Source: Saprospiraceae bacterium
GTDB taxonomy: Bacteria; Bacteroidota; Bacteroidia; Chitinophagales; Saprospiraceae
NCBI GenBank assembly: GCA_025055285.1
Contig: JANWXM010000003.1
Location: 32,714 to 96,713, forward strand
Direction: 5' to 3'
Length of the DNA stretch: 64,000 nucleotides
In this document: piece by piece, positions 22,715 to 32,162 of the stretch
Position numbering within the stretch: position 1 is the first letter of the stretch
Layout of the letters: each line of letters opens with the position of its first letter
Position numbers and translations under genes: made by a program
The notes under the pieces: generated by a model
Seen by the model: only the letters and a program-made list of their open reading frames with translations
The model's database searches: none
Told to the model about the DNA's origin: nothing

Positions 22715-25417
22715 ATGAAGAAGACGTCCTTGTTGTGGGCTAGTGTGCTCATCTTTTTGTATGCCTTGGCTTGTTCGCCCAAGATGAGTGACAGAGCGGT
22801 CGGGGTACCGGTGAAGCCTGAGCCGCCTGTTCATTGGGATACCCTCGGCAAGCCTATCCTTGGCGCCGAGGCAGATACGCAAGACACAAGCGATCTTTCG
22901 GGCGATGATGAAGAGTGGATATACGACCCGGACGACGACGAAGCGGAAGCCGACACTGCAGCGCACTCCGACGTGCTGCCGCGCTACCATGCTGCGCACC
23001 CGCTCGTTTATGACCTCATCCATACGCGCTTGGATTTGTCCTTCGATTGGACGAAGCGGCACGTCCTTGGCAAAGCTACCTTAACCCTGCGCCCGTGGTT
23101 TTACGCCACCGATCGCGTCACGCTTGAGGCGAAAAACTTCGACATCCATTACGTGGGCTTTGCGGGTAAGCGGGATACGCTGCGCTATGAATACGACAAT
23201 GAACAGCTGCACGTCTTTCTCGGTCGCACCTTTACGCGCAAAGACACATTTCACCTCGTAGTGCACTACACAGCTAAACCCGAGGAGCGGGAAAACTTCA
23301 GTGGGAGCACGGCCATTCGTTCAGATAAAGGACTCTTTTTCATTAATCCCGACGGCAGCGACCCTAGCAAACCACGCCAAATTTGGACACAAGGGGAGAC
23401 GGAGCACAACTCTCGCTGGTTTCCTACGCTAGACAAACCCAATCAGCGCTGTACTCAGGAGATATTGTTGACCGTAGAAGACCGATACAAGACCTTGTCG
23501 AACGGCGTATTAAAGTCGTCGAAGAAAAATCCCGATGGCACGCGCACCGACCACTGGGTCCTAGACAAACCGCATGCTCCTTACCTGTTCATGATAGCCG
23601 TGGGCGAATACGCCATAGAGCGCGACTCTTGGCGCAACATTCCAGTAGAATACTATGTCGAACCCGAATATAGGGCGTATGCTCGCCGCATTTTCCCGCA
23701 TACTCCCGAAATGCTGGAATTTTTTAGCCAAAAACTAGGCTATCCCTATCCATGGCCCAAGTACGCTCAAGTGGTTGTACGCGATTTTGTCAGCGGCGCC
23801 ATGGAAAACACAACGGCGGTGGTGTTTAACGATTTCGTCCAGAAAAAGCCGCGCGCATTGCTAGACCAACATACGGAAAACGAGCGCATTATAGCCCATG
23901 AAATGTTTCATCATTGGTTTGGAAATTTAGTCACACTCGAGAGCTGGGCCAATTTGACCCTCAACGAAGGGTTTGCAAACTACGCTGAATACCTTTGGTT
24001 TGAACACAAGTACGGCCGCGATGAAGCAGATTTTCACCTCTTCAACGAGCACCAGAATTATCTTGTCGCAGCCCAGGACGGAGGGCATCCGCTCATCCAC
24101 TTCAACTACGAAGATAAGGAAGACATGTTCGATGTTCACTCCTACAACAAGGGCGGCGCTGTGCTGCATATGCTGCGTCACTATGTGGGCGACGAGGCTT
24201 TCTGGGCTGCCCTCAACGACTACCTCACGCGGCACGCTTACTCGTCCGTAGAGGTGCACGATCTGCGGCTGGCGTTCGAGCGGGTTACCGGTCAAGACCT
24301 CAACTGGTTCTTCAACCAGTGGTTTCTTAGCGCCGGGCACCCTAAACTCGACATCGCATACGATTGGGACGAAGAGGCAAGCCAGGCCATCGTCACCATT
24401 ACTCAAACTCAGGAGGCCAAGAACGGCGTGCCTTACGTCTTCGAACTGCCCCTCAAGGTGGATGTATACGAAGCCGCGGGCAAGCGTCCTAAGCGTCACG
24501 AGATTCGCCTGACGAAACGCCGCCAAACGTTTACCTTTGACGCGCCCCAACAACCGGCGCTCATCAACGTAGACGCCGAGAAAATGCTGCTGGCAGAAAA
24601 AAACGACCGGCACACTCCCGAAGAGTGGGCATTCATGTACCGCAACGCTCCGCTGTGGCAAGATCGCTTTGAGGCGCTCCAGGGGCTCATGATGCTCGAC
24701 GAATCGCTCTACGCGCAGATACTCCAGGAAGCCCTGCGCGATGCACATTGGGCCATACGCCTCTTTGCTCTTTCCCAAGCCAACATGAATAATTCAGAGG
24801 TGTGCACTGCTGTCGTGCAATTGGCGGAAAACGATGCTCACCCGCTAGTGCGGGCCCGCGCTATTGAAATTCTTGGAGAACTGGAAAATGCCGAATACAA
24901 AGCCGTCTTTGAAAAAGGAGTCAATCCCGACGTATCCTATCGCGTTTTAACGGCTTCCCTGTTGGCCCTGGCCAAAGTAGACAGGGCTGCTGCTCGGCAG
25001 GCGGCGTCTTCCTATCGCGAAGAAAAAGATGAAAATGTGGCCCTTGCACTTGCGCGCTTGTATGCGGAGGATGCTGACTCCGCACAGGCTAGGTGGTTCC
25101 TCGAAACGGCGCGTTGGATATACCACGAGGATGTCGTGTTTGACTTTTTTGACCAGTATGCCCAGTATCTCATCCGGTTAGATCATCTTCCTACCTTAAA
25201 ATCGGCGTGTGCATTCTTCCATACCACAGCCGTGTCACCTAGCGCTAACCTCTGGCGGCGGTTTTCGTGTGCGAAGGCTATCCATACGCTGCGGAATCAC
25301 TTGCGCGAGCATCATCGAGTCGCCGATGCAGAGGAGCTAACCCGTTTGCTGACCGATATTCGCAGCAAAGAAAAAGACGAACTTTTGCTGCTCTACTACG
25401 GCTCTTTTGATGAATAG
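22715..25417 (+). CDS. M1-family zinc aminopeptidase, lipoprotein
   Basis: A 900-residue metallopeptidase that removes N-terminal amino acids from peptides. The ATG at 22715 starts a lipoprotein signal peptide with lipobox ALAC, so the mature enzyme should be lipid-anchored in the cell envelope; the TTG at 22691 is rejected. After an acidic linker rich in Asp/Glu (about residues 48-80) comes the M1 fold with the substrate-binding GAMENTTA motif (about 361) and the zinc site HEMFHHW (His395, His399) with the third ligand Glu418 in LNEGFANY, at the canonical HExxH-x18-E spacing. The C-terminal 250 residues look like helical HEAT-type repeats. It stands alone, separated from the defence operon by a divergent spacer. 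Confidence 0.93.
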   Translation: MKKTSLLWASVLIFLYALACSPKMSDRAVGVPVKPEPPVHWDTLGKPILGAEADTQDTSDLSGDDEEWIYDPDDDEAEADTAAHSDVLPRYHAAHPLVYDLIHTRLDLSFDWTKRHVLGKATLTLRPWFYATDRVTLEAKNFDIHYVGFAGKRDTLRYEYDNEQLHVFLGRTFTRKDTFHLVVHYTAKPEERENFSGSTAIRSDKGLFFINPDGSDPSKPRQIWTQGETEHNSRWFPTLDKPNQRCTQEILLTVEDRYKTLSNGVLKSSKKNPDGTRTDHWVLDKPHAPYLFMIAVGEYAIERDSWRNIPVEYYVEPEYRAYARRIFPHTPEMLEFFSQKLGYPYPWPKYAQVVVRDFVSGAMENTTAVVFNDFVQKKPRALLDQHTENERIIAHEMFHHWFGNLVTLESWANLTLNEGFANYAEYLWFEHKYGRDEADFHLFNEHQNYLVAAQDGGHPLIHFNYEDKEDMFDVHSYNKGGAVLHMLRHYVGDEAFWAALNDYLTRHAYSSVEVHDLRLAFERVTGQDLNWFFNQWFLSAGHPKLDIAYDWDEEASQAIVTITQTQEAKNGVPYVFELPLKVDVYEAAGKRPKRHEIRLTKRRQTFTFDAPQQPALINVDAEKMLLAEKNDRHTPEEWAFMYRNAPLWQDRFEALQGLMMLDESLYAQILQEALRDAHWAIRLFALSQANMNNSEVCTAVVQLAENDAHPLVRARAIEILGELENAEYKAVFEKGVNPDVSYRVLTASLLALAKVDRAAARQAASSYREEKDENVALALARLYAEDADSAQARWFLETARWIYHEDVVFDFFDQYAQYLIRLDHLPTLKSACAFFHTTAVSPSANLWRRFSCAKAIHTLRNHLREHHRVADAEELTRLLTDIRSKEKDELLLLYYGSFDE

Positions 25418-25484
25418 CTCGGTTTAGCCAGGCGTGATGAGTGCAAGGCTGCATTGCTAATGTGCTGTTTATGAGCAAATTGGC

Positions 25485-26903
25485 TTAAAACCACCAGGGA
25501 GAGGCTACAGGCTCTTTCTTAATGAGGAAGGCGCGCTGGCGCAAAAAACGCTTGAGGGCTGCAGGACCCATGCGTGTGCCGCCGAGGCCCGACAGTTTAA
25601 AGGACTGCTTTTCGCCTTCGTGTACGATGGCCGTTAAGGCGCACTCGTTGACGGAGATTGCGCCTGCTTCTAGGCGTTGGCCAATACGCAGTGCAGTAGG
25701 CCAATCTCGCGCAAAGACAGCAGCGCTAAGACCGTAAGTGGTGTCGTTAGCCAAGGCAATTGCCTCTTCTTCTGTGCGGAACGCCATTACAGGAAGAATA
25801 GGCCCGAAAGTTTCCTCGGTCATTATCTTCATGTTGTGATTGACATTAGTCAGTATTGTAGGTCGGCAGTACCATCCGCCACCTAAGTTTTCGCATTGAG
25901 TGCTGCCCGTGAGCAGATGGGCGCCTTTTTGGAAGGCGTCGCGCAGGTGGTCGTTGATGATGTGCACTTGTCGCTCGGAGATGATAGGGCCTATCTGGCC
26001 ATCGTCCGGAGTAGGGTAGGCGAGCCGGACAGCCTCAGCGCGCGCCTTGAGTTTTTCTAGGAATGCCTCCAAGATGGTTTCCTGTACGTAGACGCGCTCA
26101 ATGGAAAGGCACGATTGTCCGCTGTTGACGGTTCCCCCCCAAAGGATAGCGGCTGCAGCATGGTCAAGATCGGCGCCTTCGAACACCAGCGCAGGGTCTT
26201 TGCCGCCCAATTCCAAAAAGCAAGGGATGAAACGCGCCGCACAAGCAGCGTATACCTTTTGGCCTGTGCTTACGCTGCCGGTAAAGCACACTAGGTCTAC
26301 GTTAGTGACAATGTGTGCCCCCGTGGAACCATCGCCCGCTAGGAATGCCAGGACTTCGGCGAGCAAGGGTACGTCGCGCACTGAGGCCATGAGCGGTTCA
26401 ATGAATCGCGGAGTGATTTCGCTAGGCTTCACTACCACGGCGCAGCCTGCCAGCAGCGCCGGCAGCGTGTCTATTAGCCCTAAGAGAAGTGGGAAATTCC
26501 ACGGGCTAATTACGCCTACTACAGGTATGGGCTGAACGTTTTGCCGGATGTGGATGAAGGGAATGGCGCTGACTTTGTCGTGACTTTCTTGGAAGAACGC
26601 CTCTGCCGTCGTACACCAGCGGTCAATGCTTTGCCCTACGAGTTGTGCCTCCAGAATGCTTTCGTGGCGTCGGCCCGTGTCAGCAATTAGCGCCTCGATG
26701 AGTTCGGGCAAGCGGCGCGTGAGCACTTCCTTCCACGCTTGAAGAGTTGCAATGCGCTGGTGCAGCGGCATTTGCGCCCATCGAGGCTGATGTTGTCGTA
26801 GTCGCTCGACCAGCTGCTGAACTTGAGCAGCTTCAGGCAAGTCGAAGAAATAGTCTATCACGCCAGTGCGTGGATTGCGGACAGGGTATTTCTCTTTGTG
26901 CAT
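25485..26903 (-). CDS. NAD(P)-dependent aldehyde dehydrogenase
   Basis: A 472-residue member of the aldehyde dehydrogenase superfamily, which oxidises an aldehyde to the acid in the cytoplasm. Conserved features are the PWNFP motif (VISPWNFPLLL), FTGSVSTGQ for cofactor binding, ELGGKDPALVF carrying the catalytic general base Glu, and NSGQSCLS with the nucleophile Cys265. A later EEIF-type motif reads EETFGPILPVM. It is the last gene of the long minus-strand catabolic operon, three bases after the stop of the exported CpcT/CpeT-like gene. It probably oxidises an aldehyde released by an aldolase/lyase or by the amine oxidase of this island. The substrate cannot be read from the sequence. Confidence 0.9.
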   Translation of the reverse strand: MHKEKYPVRNPRTGVIDYFFDLPEAAQVQQLVERLRQHQPRWAQMPLHQRIATLQAWKEVLTRRLPELIEALIADTGRRHESILEAQLVGQSIDRWCTTAEAFFQESHDKVSAIPFIHIRQNVQPIPVVGVISPWNFPLLLGLIDTLPALLAGCAVVVKPSEITPRFIEPLMASVRDVPLLAEVLAFLAGDGSTGAHIVTNVDLVCFTGSVSTGQKVYAACAARFIPCFLELGGKDPALVFEGADLDHAAAAILWGGTVNSGQSCLSIERVYVQETILEAFLEKLKARAEAVRLAYPTPDDGQIGPIISERQVHIINDHLRDAFQKGAHLLTGSTQCENLGGGWYCRPTILTNVNHNMKIMTEETFGPILPVMAFRTEEEAIALANDTTYGLSAAVFARDWPTALRIGQRLEAGAISVNECALTAIVHEGEKQSFKLSGLGGTRMGPAALKRFLRQRAFLIKKEPVASPWWF

Positions 26904-26906
26904 AAT

Positions 26907-27785
26907 TCACTCGCTGCTGATGAGCGTCCAACCTGAAGCGACCTTTCGAAGATTGATGCCAATACGGCGTGCTGCAGGATCGGCCCACGTGTATGCAATA
27001 GCGCGGCTATTCCAGTGTAGTTGCTCGGGCGGTTCAGCATAGATGGCTAATTTCAGGATAGGTATGCGGCGGCTATGGACCAATTGAGTCAGCTCTACCG
27101 TGTACTCGCCCAAAGTTTCATCGGGAAAGCGCAACTGGACTGCACCTCCTTGGTCGTGGAGGACAAGGCCAGAATAAAAATAGACGCTGTCTTTCCGGAC
27201 GTGCTCCATGGGGTATTGAATCCACCCTCGGAAGAAGCGACATTTGAGCAGGCGGTAAGGCTCCTGGTCAGCGTGTTGAAATAAGCCTTGATCGAGCCAC
27301 AAGAAAGTGTCCCTTTTGAGTACGAAGGAGGAGCGGGTGTTAGGGTCTTGCGCACTGAAGGCATCGTTGGCAAACGTCCATTCCAGGGAGGAGGGCAGCC
27401 CGCGGGGACTCAGACTATCGCCGGGATATAGCGGCTGAAAATCTGTCTGAAGCCGAGCATTAGCACTTTCGCGAAGGTACATGCGATATCGAGCCAGCAA
27501 GCGGCGCCGGTTGCCCTCATAGTGTTCGATGCGCCAGACCCATAGGCCCGCTCCAGTGTCGCGCGCGAATACGCTATGGACGTGTCGATGAGGGTGGGCT
27601 GTGTACACGCGATGACTTTCCGTGTGCGTGTTTTCCATCCAACACTGTTGGAAATTGTTCCACTCGCCGCTGAGGTAATGGGCGAAGCGCTCTGCTGCCG
27701 TCTGGGCCAATGCGCTTGCCGCAGGTGCAAGGCAGCCCACCGCTAATAACGTTTGCTTGACTAAGTTGCGCACCAGCATAGTCAT
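26907..27785 (-). CDS. Exported CpcT/CpeT-like (lipocalin-like) protein
   Basis: A 292-residue protein with a signal peptide (MTMLVRNLVKQTLL..., likely cleaved after ASALAQ). The start at 27785 is preferred because it opens the signal peptide directly after a GAAGAG purine stretch; the longer frame upstream has no such feature. The mature part (AERFAHYLSGEWNNFQQCW, later HPHRHVHSVFARD and LWVWRIEHYEG) resembles the CpcT/CpeT chromophore lyase family, calycin-fold proteins that in cyanobacteria bind and attach bilins. Known members begin with an L..L.G.fsN..Q pattern like this one. A periplasmic ligand-binding or ligand-handling role is inferred. It lies between the SnoaL-like gene and the aldehyde dehydrogenase. 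The family assignment is from the motif pattern and is moderately confident. Confidence 0.6.
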   Translation of the reverse strand: MTMLVRNLVKQTLLAVGCLAPAASALAQTAAERFAHYLSGEWNNFQQCWMENTHTESHRVYTAHPHRHVHSVFARDTGAGLWVWRIEHYEGNRRRLLARYRMYLRESANARLQTDFQPLYPGDSLSPRGLPSSLEWTFANDAFSAQDPNTRSSFVLKRDTFLWLDQGLFQHADQEPYRLLKCRFFRGWIQYPMEHVRKDSVYFYSGLVLHDQGGAVQLRFPDETLGEYTVELTQLVHSRRIPILKLAIYAEPPEQLHWNSRAIAYTWADPAARRIGINLRKVASGWTLISSE

Positions 27786-27864
27786 CTCTTCTTGTCGCGT
27801 AAGAGGTGATTTCCCGCGTGTTTCATAGCAAAAAATTGCCCGGTGTAAGGGACGCTTTCCCGTT

Positions 27865-28314
27865 CTACTCTTGTTTCTTGAGCCAGTCACCGATGCCATA
27901 GGGGTCAGGAAGTGCTCCGGAGACGTGTTCGTGTCGAATTCGCCATTGGCCAGTAGTTGCATCGGGTACGAGCACAAATGTGGCGCGGAAGATGTTGTCA
28001 AAACTTTGCTCGAGGACTGTCACGTGCAAGCGAATAATGCCCGCTACCCAGGCCATTGTTTCCGTTTGCTGATGAAACGGACCCTCCAACCACTCAATGC
28101 TTCGCAGGGCGATAGCAGACTGGCAAAAGTCAGCCCACCCTTTCTTAATTTTTTCAAAGCCGATGGTCGTCAGGCGCGGCCCTTCCAGGATGACGTAAGT
28201 TTCCTCCGAAGGAAAATACTTGTCTAAGATACCTGGCAGGTCTTTGTTTACAATGGCCTGATAGTGCTTGGCAACTGTCTCTAGAGCGTTTTGCATAGCC
28301 ATTCTGGAGCACAT
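27865..28314 (-). CDS. SnoaL / NTF2-like protein
   Basis: A 149-residue protein of the NTF2-like (SnoaL) type. The typical helix-rich opening ALETVAKHYQAIVNKDLPGILDKYF is followed by a curved beta sheet ending GQWRIRHEHVSG. NTF2-like proteins form cone-shaped pockets and include isomerases, hydratases and non-catalytic binding proteins. The start at 28314 overlaps the stop of the methyltransferase gene as TAATG, suggesting translational coupling; an ATG 12 bases further in is also possible. There is no signal peptide, so it acts in the cytoplasm. Its role in the catabolic operon is unknown, though hydration, isomerisation or substrate binding are reasonable options. Confidence 0.65.
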   Translation of the reverse strand: MCSRMAMQNALETVAKHYQAIVNKDLPGILDKYFPSEETYVILEGPRLTTIGFEKIKKGWADFCQSAIALRSIEWLEGPFHQQTETMAWVAGIIRLHVTVLEQSFDNIFRATFVLVPDATTGQWRIRHEHVSGALPDPYGIGDWLKKQE

Positions 28315-29537
28315 TAGCGAGGTTTCCACCCTCCAAAGACATTCCAGATAGGCGACCGTCCGTAGTCTTCGCGCGTCTGGACTCCGTTGGAGTTGTCCAG
28401 GTCGTTGACAGCACGTACGCCTACCTGGAGAAAATGCGACCGCGGAATGCCTGCCTCTTCAAGGAGGTCTTCTGGTTGTAGGTCGTGCATATGTCCCCAA
28501 TAAGGCTCGGCGTTGTAGTAGGCATCCCAGTCGCGCATGAACTGTTCGAAGTAGCTCATTTCCGGCGTGTATTGCGGCTGTTCGATATGGAGTGTGAGGC
28601 CACCAGGCGCCAACACTCGGCCGATTTCTCTAAAGATCTTGTGGATGGCCTTCCCACCTGTTTCGTGTAGGAACATTGTGGTTTGTACCCAGTCGAAGTA
28701 GCCATCCGGAAATTCGCTCATGTCTTCGGCGTCCATTTGGACGAAGCGCACGTTCTTGACGCCCAGAGCGATAGTACGGGCTGCGCCATATCGCAGCATA
28801 GGAGCAGCGGCATCTATGGCCCAAACTTCCGCTTCCGGGAAGGCCTCGGCAAGAGGCAAAGTATTGTGCCCTAAGCCACAGCCTACGTCTAAGATGCGTT
28901 TTGGTTTAAAGTCAGGGTAATTTTCGCGCACCCATTTAGCGATAGCCCGCCCGCCGCCGTCAGTGAGGCTGCCCAACATACCACCGCTGGTTACGAACAG
29001 TCCACTGTCGTAATTTGCCGCATTCGATACATCGCCCTCGAAGTACTCGGTGTGGTAGCTGCCAGGCATCAGGTGGTTGTCTACGTGGCGCAAGTAAGCA
29101 GGCACCACAAAACCTGGCTTCAGACGCAGGATAGCTTCGTTTCCTTCGAGGAGTTTTTCGACGCGTTGAGCCAGTTCCTCGGCTTGGCGCAGCACTGCAG
29201 CGCGCCCGTTTTGCTGGCGCATCTCCATCGTGCAACGGCGTAGCGCAGCCCAAAGCTGATAGTAAGGATCGCGGCTAATGGCATCGCGCAGTTCGTGTCG
29301 GCTCTGAAACGAACGGCCATGCTCTGCCTTGAAGGCTGGCTCCACTCGCTGCTCGTAGGCCACCTGTACTCCTGGCGCAATGACCGTAGCCAAGTAGCGG
29401 TTTAGGTTCGCTAAGAAATTGTACCGCGCGCGCTCGTCGTGGGTGAAACGAGGAAATGCCGCATGTTGCTTTAGTTTCGTCCAGACCGGCGGAAGTGAAT
29501 ATCCACTCATTACTTGCTTGTTGTCTCCCATATCCAT
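28314..29537 (-). CDS. SAM-dependent class I methyltransferase
   Basis: A 407-residue protein. The first 190 residues are helical and of unknown family. The rest is a class I methyltransferase with motif I ILDVGCGLGHNTLPLA (about residue 216), the acidic motif II EVWAIDAA, QMDAEDMSEFPDGYFD, and a post-motif LAPGGLTLHIEQP. This is a Methyltransf_11-like arrangement used for small-molecule methylation. The start is preceded by an A/T-only leader (AAAATTTAAAAATAAAA), typical of translation starts in this phylum. A methyltransferase in a degradation operon is unusual; it could activate, protect or detoxify an intermediate, or act as a demethylation partner. The substrate is unknown. Confidence 0.82.
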   Translation of the reverse strand: MDMGDNKQVMSGYSLPPVWTKLKQHAAFPRFTHDERARYNFLANLNRYLATVIAPGVQVAYEQRVEPAFKAEHGRSFQSRHELRDAISRDPYYQLWAALRRCTMEMRQQNGRAAVLRQAEELAQRVEKLLEGNEAILRLKPGFVVPAYLRHVDNHLMPGSYHTEYFEGDVSNAANYDSGLFVTSGGMLGSLTDGGGRAIAKWVRENYPDFKPKRILDVGCGLGHNTLPLAEAFPEAEVWAIDAAAPMLRYGAARTIALGVKNVRFVQMDAEDMSEFPDGYFDWVQTTMFLHETGGKAIHKIFREIGRVLAPGGLTLHIEQPQYTPEMSYFEQFMRDWDAYYNAEPYWGHMHDLQPEDLLEEAGIPRSHFLQVGVRAVNDLDNSNGVQTREDYGRSPIWNVFGGWKPR

Positions 29538-29577
29538 TTTTATTTTTAAATTTTATATAAAATAAAAAAATAAACTT

Positions 29578-30216
29578 TTATTTGGATTTTAAATAAATAA
29601 TAGGTGAGTCATAGGGTGTGAGTCGCTGACCGTCTTTTTCCAACAGTTCCATAACTTCCAATCGGCCGGGGGTGAATTTCTCAATAAGAGTGAAGCGCAT
29701 GCCGTTCCCCCAGTCGTTGGGCGCGTAAATGGTGAAGGTTTCTTTGCCGTCGAAGGTGTATTCAGCGGGTTTGAAGCGTGGGCTGATACGCAGATCGTTG
29801 TAGTCAATGCGTAAATTAGCGTTGTCATTAGTTAGTTGCTCCATGGGCAAGTAATCAGGCAGCTGGTAGGCATACAGGCGCACGGTTCGAGCATCTACTG
29901 CTTCGAAAAAGAAGAGGTGGTGGTTAATTTTGTGGGTGCCATTGGGCATGTCGTAGTAACTTTCTTCAATGAGCCAAAAGCCTGGGCGCTGAGGGGCGTT
30001 TTTGATGCGATGGTCAGCGATTCGGTTGATGTGGCGAGCAAAAGGATGGACTTGCTTTCCCGCAGCGCGCTCTGCCTCCACCTGCTGGCGATTGTCGAAG
30101 TCGCCCGTGATGTATTGTTTAAATAGTTCGATGGCGGCAATGGGTTTTTCCGGAGGATTTGCTCCCTTGCAGGCCCAGAATATCGCCAGCGCAGCGCTCC
30201 AGAATTGTCTTATCAT
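29578..30216 (-). CDS. CpcT/CpeT-like lipoprotein
   Basis: A 212-residue protein with a short lipoprotein signal peptide (MIRQFWSAALAIFWAC, lipobox FWAC), so probably membrane-anchored on the periplasmic side or in the outer membrane. The mature region starts IELFKQYITGDFDNRQQVEAE and contains WLIEESYYDMP and VRLYAYQLP, a pattern like CpcT/CpeT bilin lyases (L..yl.G.f.N..Q ... eqsy ... pyRqr.Y). It is related in design to the exported protein at 26907-27785, which makes two such proteins in one operon. It starts 4 bases after the stop of the small upstream gene. Ligand binding outside the cytoplasm is inferred; lyase activity is not shown. Confidence 0.65.
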   Translation of the reverse strand: MIRQFWSAALAIFWACKGANPPEKPIAAIELFKQYITGDFDNRQQVEAERAAGKQVHPFARHINRIADHRIKNAPQRPGFWLIEESYYDMPNGTHKINHHLFFFEAVDARTVRLYAYQLPDYLPMEQLTNDNANLRIDYNDLRISPRFKPAEYTFDGKETFTIYAPNDWGNGMRFTLIEKFTPGRLEVMELLEKDGQRLTPYDSPIIYLKSK

Positions 30217-30220
30217 TTGT

Positions 30221-30592
30221 CTACATCTCATTGATTTCGTTAGCAATTTGATGCATGGGTTTGTTGTTTTCAGGGAAGGCAACGGCATCGAATTCCTGTT
30301 TGACGATGCGCAGGATGCGCGAGGCATAGCGTGCGTGCCATAGCTGACGTTCTTCTGCTTGTTCATCGGTAGGTACGAATTCCTCAATTTCCGACTGCTT
30401 AAGCACGCCCTTTGCCTCTAGGAGTCGTTCGATGGTGTCTATGCGTTCGCGCAAGACGGCTACTTCGGCAGCTACAGCCATGGCGATATTCATGACTCTT
30501 TCGGTCATGGGATCGTCAAAAAAATAGGGCCGAGCGCCTTTGGCCTTGTCACTAGCCATAACAATATCATTGAGTTTCATAGCGTAAGGCAT
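30221..30592 (-). CDS. Small helical protein of unknown function
   Basis: A 123-residue cytoplasmic protein I do not recognise. It opens with a segment containing ARPYFFDDPMTERVMNIAMAVAAEVAVLRERID, continues with a likely helical IERLLEAKGVL, an acidic linker (EEFVPTDEQAEER) and a basic C-terminal helix. The AVLRERIDTIERLLEAKG stretch could form a short coiled coil. There is no signal peptide or metal-binding motif. The start may instead be the ATG at 30580. Its tight position (4 bases before the CpeT-like gene and 57 after the amidohydrolase) makes it a real operon member. A role as small subunit or assembly factor for a neighbouring enzyme is only a guess. Confidence 0.6.
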   Translation of the reverse strand: MPYAMKLNDIVMASDKAKGARPYFFDDPMTERVMNIAMAVAAEVAVLRERIDTIERLLEAKGVLKQSEIEEFVPTDEQAEERQLWHARYASRILRIVKQEFDAVAFPENNKPMHQIANEINEM

Positions 30593-30649
30593 TTATTATT
30601 TTGAAAGTAATGTGGTTTTTATTACAGGAATTTTTATCTATAAACGCCC

Positions 30650-32113
30650 TCAGACACGCCAGAGATACTGGCCGCGCGGTGGGCCTTGGATGACGCCGTT
30701 GTTGTAGATATGCATGCCGCGCAGGAAGGTGTGTTTTACGCGACCCGTGAGCGTCATGCCTTCAAAAGGCGTGTATCCCTGAGCGCTTTCCGACGCTGCA
30801 GCGCGCACCGTGAAGGTCTCGTTTGGGTCGAAAAGCACAATGTCGCCGTCGTAGCCCGGAGCAATATCTCCTTTTCGGCGCAAGCCGAAGCGTTGAGCGG
30901 GATTCCAACACAACAGCTCGGCCATGTGCTGGTAAGTCATACCACGCTTACTACCTTCAGAGAAAAGCCCTGACAACAAGTACTCTGTTCCTCCGAAACC
31001 CGATTTGGCTAAAAAGATGTTGTCTGGGTCGTTTTTGTCTAGCTTGAATTCATGGGAGCAGCAGGCGTGGTCGCTAACTACCCAATCGATTTTTCGCTCC
31101 AGAAGGCATTGCCACAAATACTCGACGTCTTCGCGCGAACGGATAGGCGGGTTTACTTTGGCATAATTTCCTGCAGGCGAGTCGTAGTCGAGCAGCAAGT
31201 GGCCAATAGTTACTTCGCGGCGGAAGTTAATGTGCGGGAACACTTGGGCCATCATGAGAGCAGCGTCAACGGCCTTGCGCGAGCTAAGATGTAACAGGTT
31301 GATATTCAGGCAATCTGTTTCATATGCTAGATAGGAGGCAATAAAGATGGCAAGTCCTTCGGAATGAGGCGGGCGGCTGGCCGAATAGGCGCGCAGGCCC
31401 TTGAGTTTGCCTTCGCGTTCTACAATTTCGGTGTAGGCGCGCATAATTTCCGGCGTCTCACAGTGCAAGCTTAAGCTAATGATGTCGCTTCTATCGGGAA
31501 AGGAGTCCATGGCCTTTCGGATGCCGCGCATAATGAACTCGAAGTGAGCAATGTCGTAGTGTTCGTTTTCAGGTATCATGAGAAATTCGTGTTGGCTGCT
31601 TTTGGAGGCCTTTCCGTGAAGGCCGTATGCGCCATAAAACATGAAGATTTTAAACGAAGTGACACCATAGAACTCGATGAGCATCTCCATTTCATCGATG
31701 TGGTCGTGCTGAATGGGTGCGATGTGGTAGCCGTAATCCACGTAAAAATTTTCGCGCGAGAGATGGAGGACTTCTGGGAAAAAGTCGCGGTATGGGCCGC
31801 CTTTGTTTAGGTAGTAGCGTCCCGTTCGGATGTAGTTGAGGCTACTGGTGACGCCTCCCATGGCGGCGGCGCGGCTTTCGGTGCGTGCGTCTTGGTCGAG
31901 CGGGTTGTAGATGCCGGTGTGCATGTGTGCGTCGGTTAGGCCGGGAAAGGCGAGAAGACCGTTAGCGTCGAAGATTTCGGCATCTGCTGAGCGAGGTAAG
32001 TTAGGGCCTACTTCTATGATTTTGCCTTCAATGATGCGAATGTCTGCCGTCTCTACGGTAGGTGCGTGTGGGCGTACGACGCGGGCATTAGTGATGAGTA
32101 AGTGATTGTCCAT
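30650..32113 (-). CDS. Hydantoinase/dihydroorotase-type amidohydrolase
   Basis: A 487-residue cyclic amidohydrolase of the dihydroorotase/dihydropyrimidinase/allantoinase group, which hydrolyses cyclic amide bonds with a binuclear metal centre. I chose the ATG at 32113 because it begins the typical N-terminal beta sandwich (DNHLLITNARVV). The longer frame adds 85 residues of Cys/Pro-rich antisense-like sequence lying over the CoA-transferase gene. Metal ligands are HxH at His63/His65 (DAHMHTG), the carboxylated Lys155 (TSFKIFMFYG), later histidines in LSLHCE and NLLHLSS, and Asp in VVSDHACC. With hydantoinase A/B in the same operon it suggests that opening a cyclic amide, imide or lactam is central to the pathway. 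The ring actually cleaved is unknown. Confidence 0.88.
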   Translation of the reverse strand: MDNHLLITNARVVRPHAPTVETADIRIIEGKIIEVGPNLPRSADAEIFDANGLLAFPGLTDAHMHTGIYNPLDQDARTESRAAAMGGVTSSLNYIRTGRYYLNKGGPYRDFFPEVLHLSRENFYVDYGYHIAPIQHDHIDEMEMLIEFYGVTSFKIFMFYGAYGLHGKASKSSQHEFLMIPENEHYDIAHFEFIMRGIRKAMDSFPDRSDIISLSLHCETPEIMRAYTEIVEREGKLKGLRAYSASRPPHSEGLAIFIASYLAYETDCLNINLLHLSSRKAVDAALMMAQVFPHINFRREVTIGHLLLDYDSPAGNYAKVNPPIRSREDVEYLWQCLLERKIDWVVSDHACCSHEFKLDKNDPDNIFLAKSGFGGTEYLLSGLFSEGSKRGMTYQHMAELLCWNPAQRFGLRRKGDIAPGYDGDIVLFDPNETFTVRAAASESAQGYTPFEGMTLTGRVKHTFLRGMHIYNNGVIQGPPRGQYLWRV

Positions 32114-32162
32114 TGCTTTTTCTTTTTCTGGCGTTAACGGATGAGGAGAAAAGTTCGGGAGT

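Noticed and set aside
29550-29563. AT-only palindrome ATTTTATATAAAAT upstream of the methyltransferase start
   Set aside because: A/T-only palindromes arise easily in the AT-rich leaders of this phylum, and it lies inside an operon.
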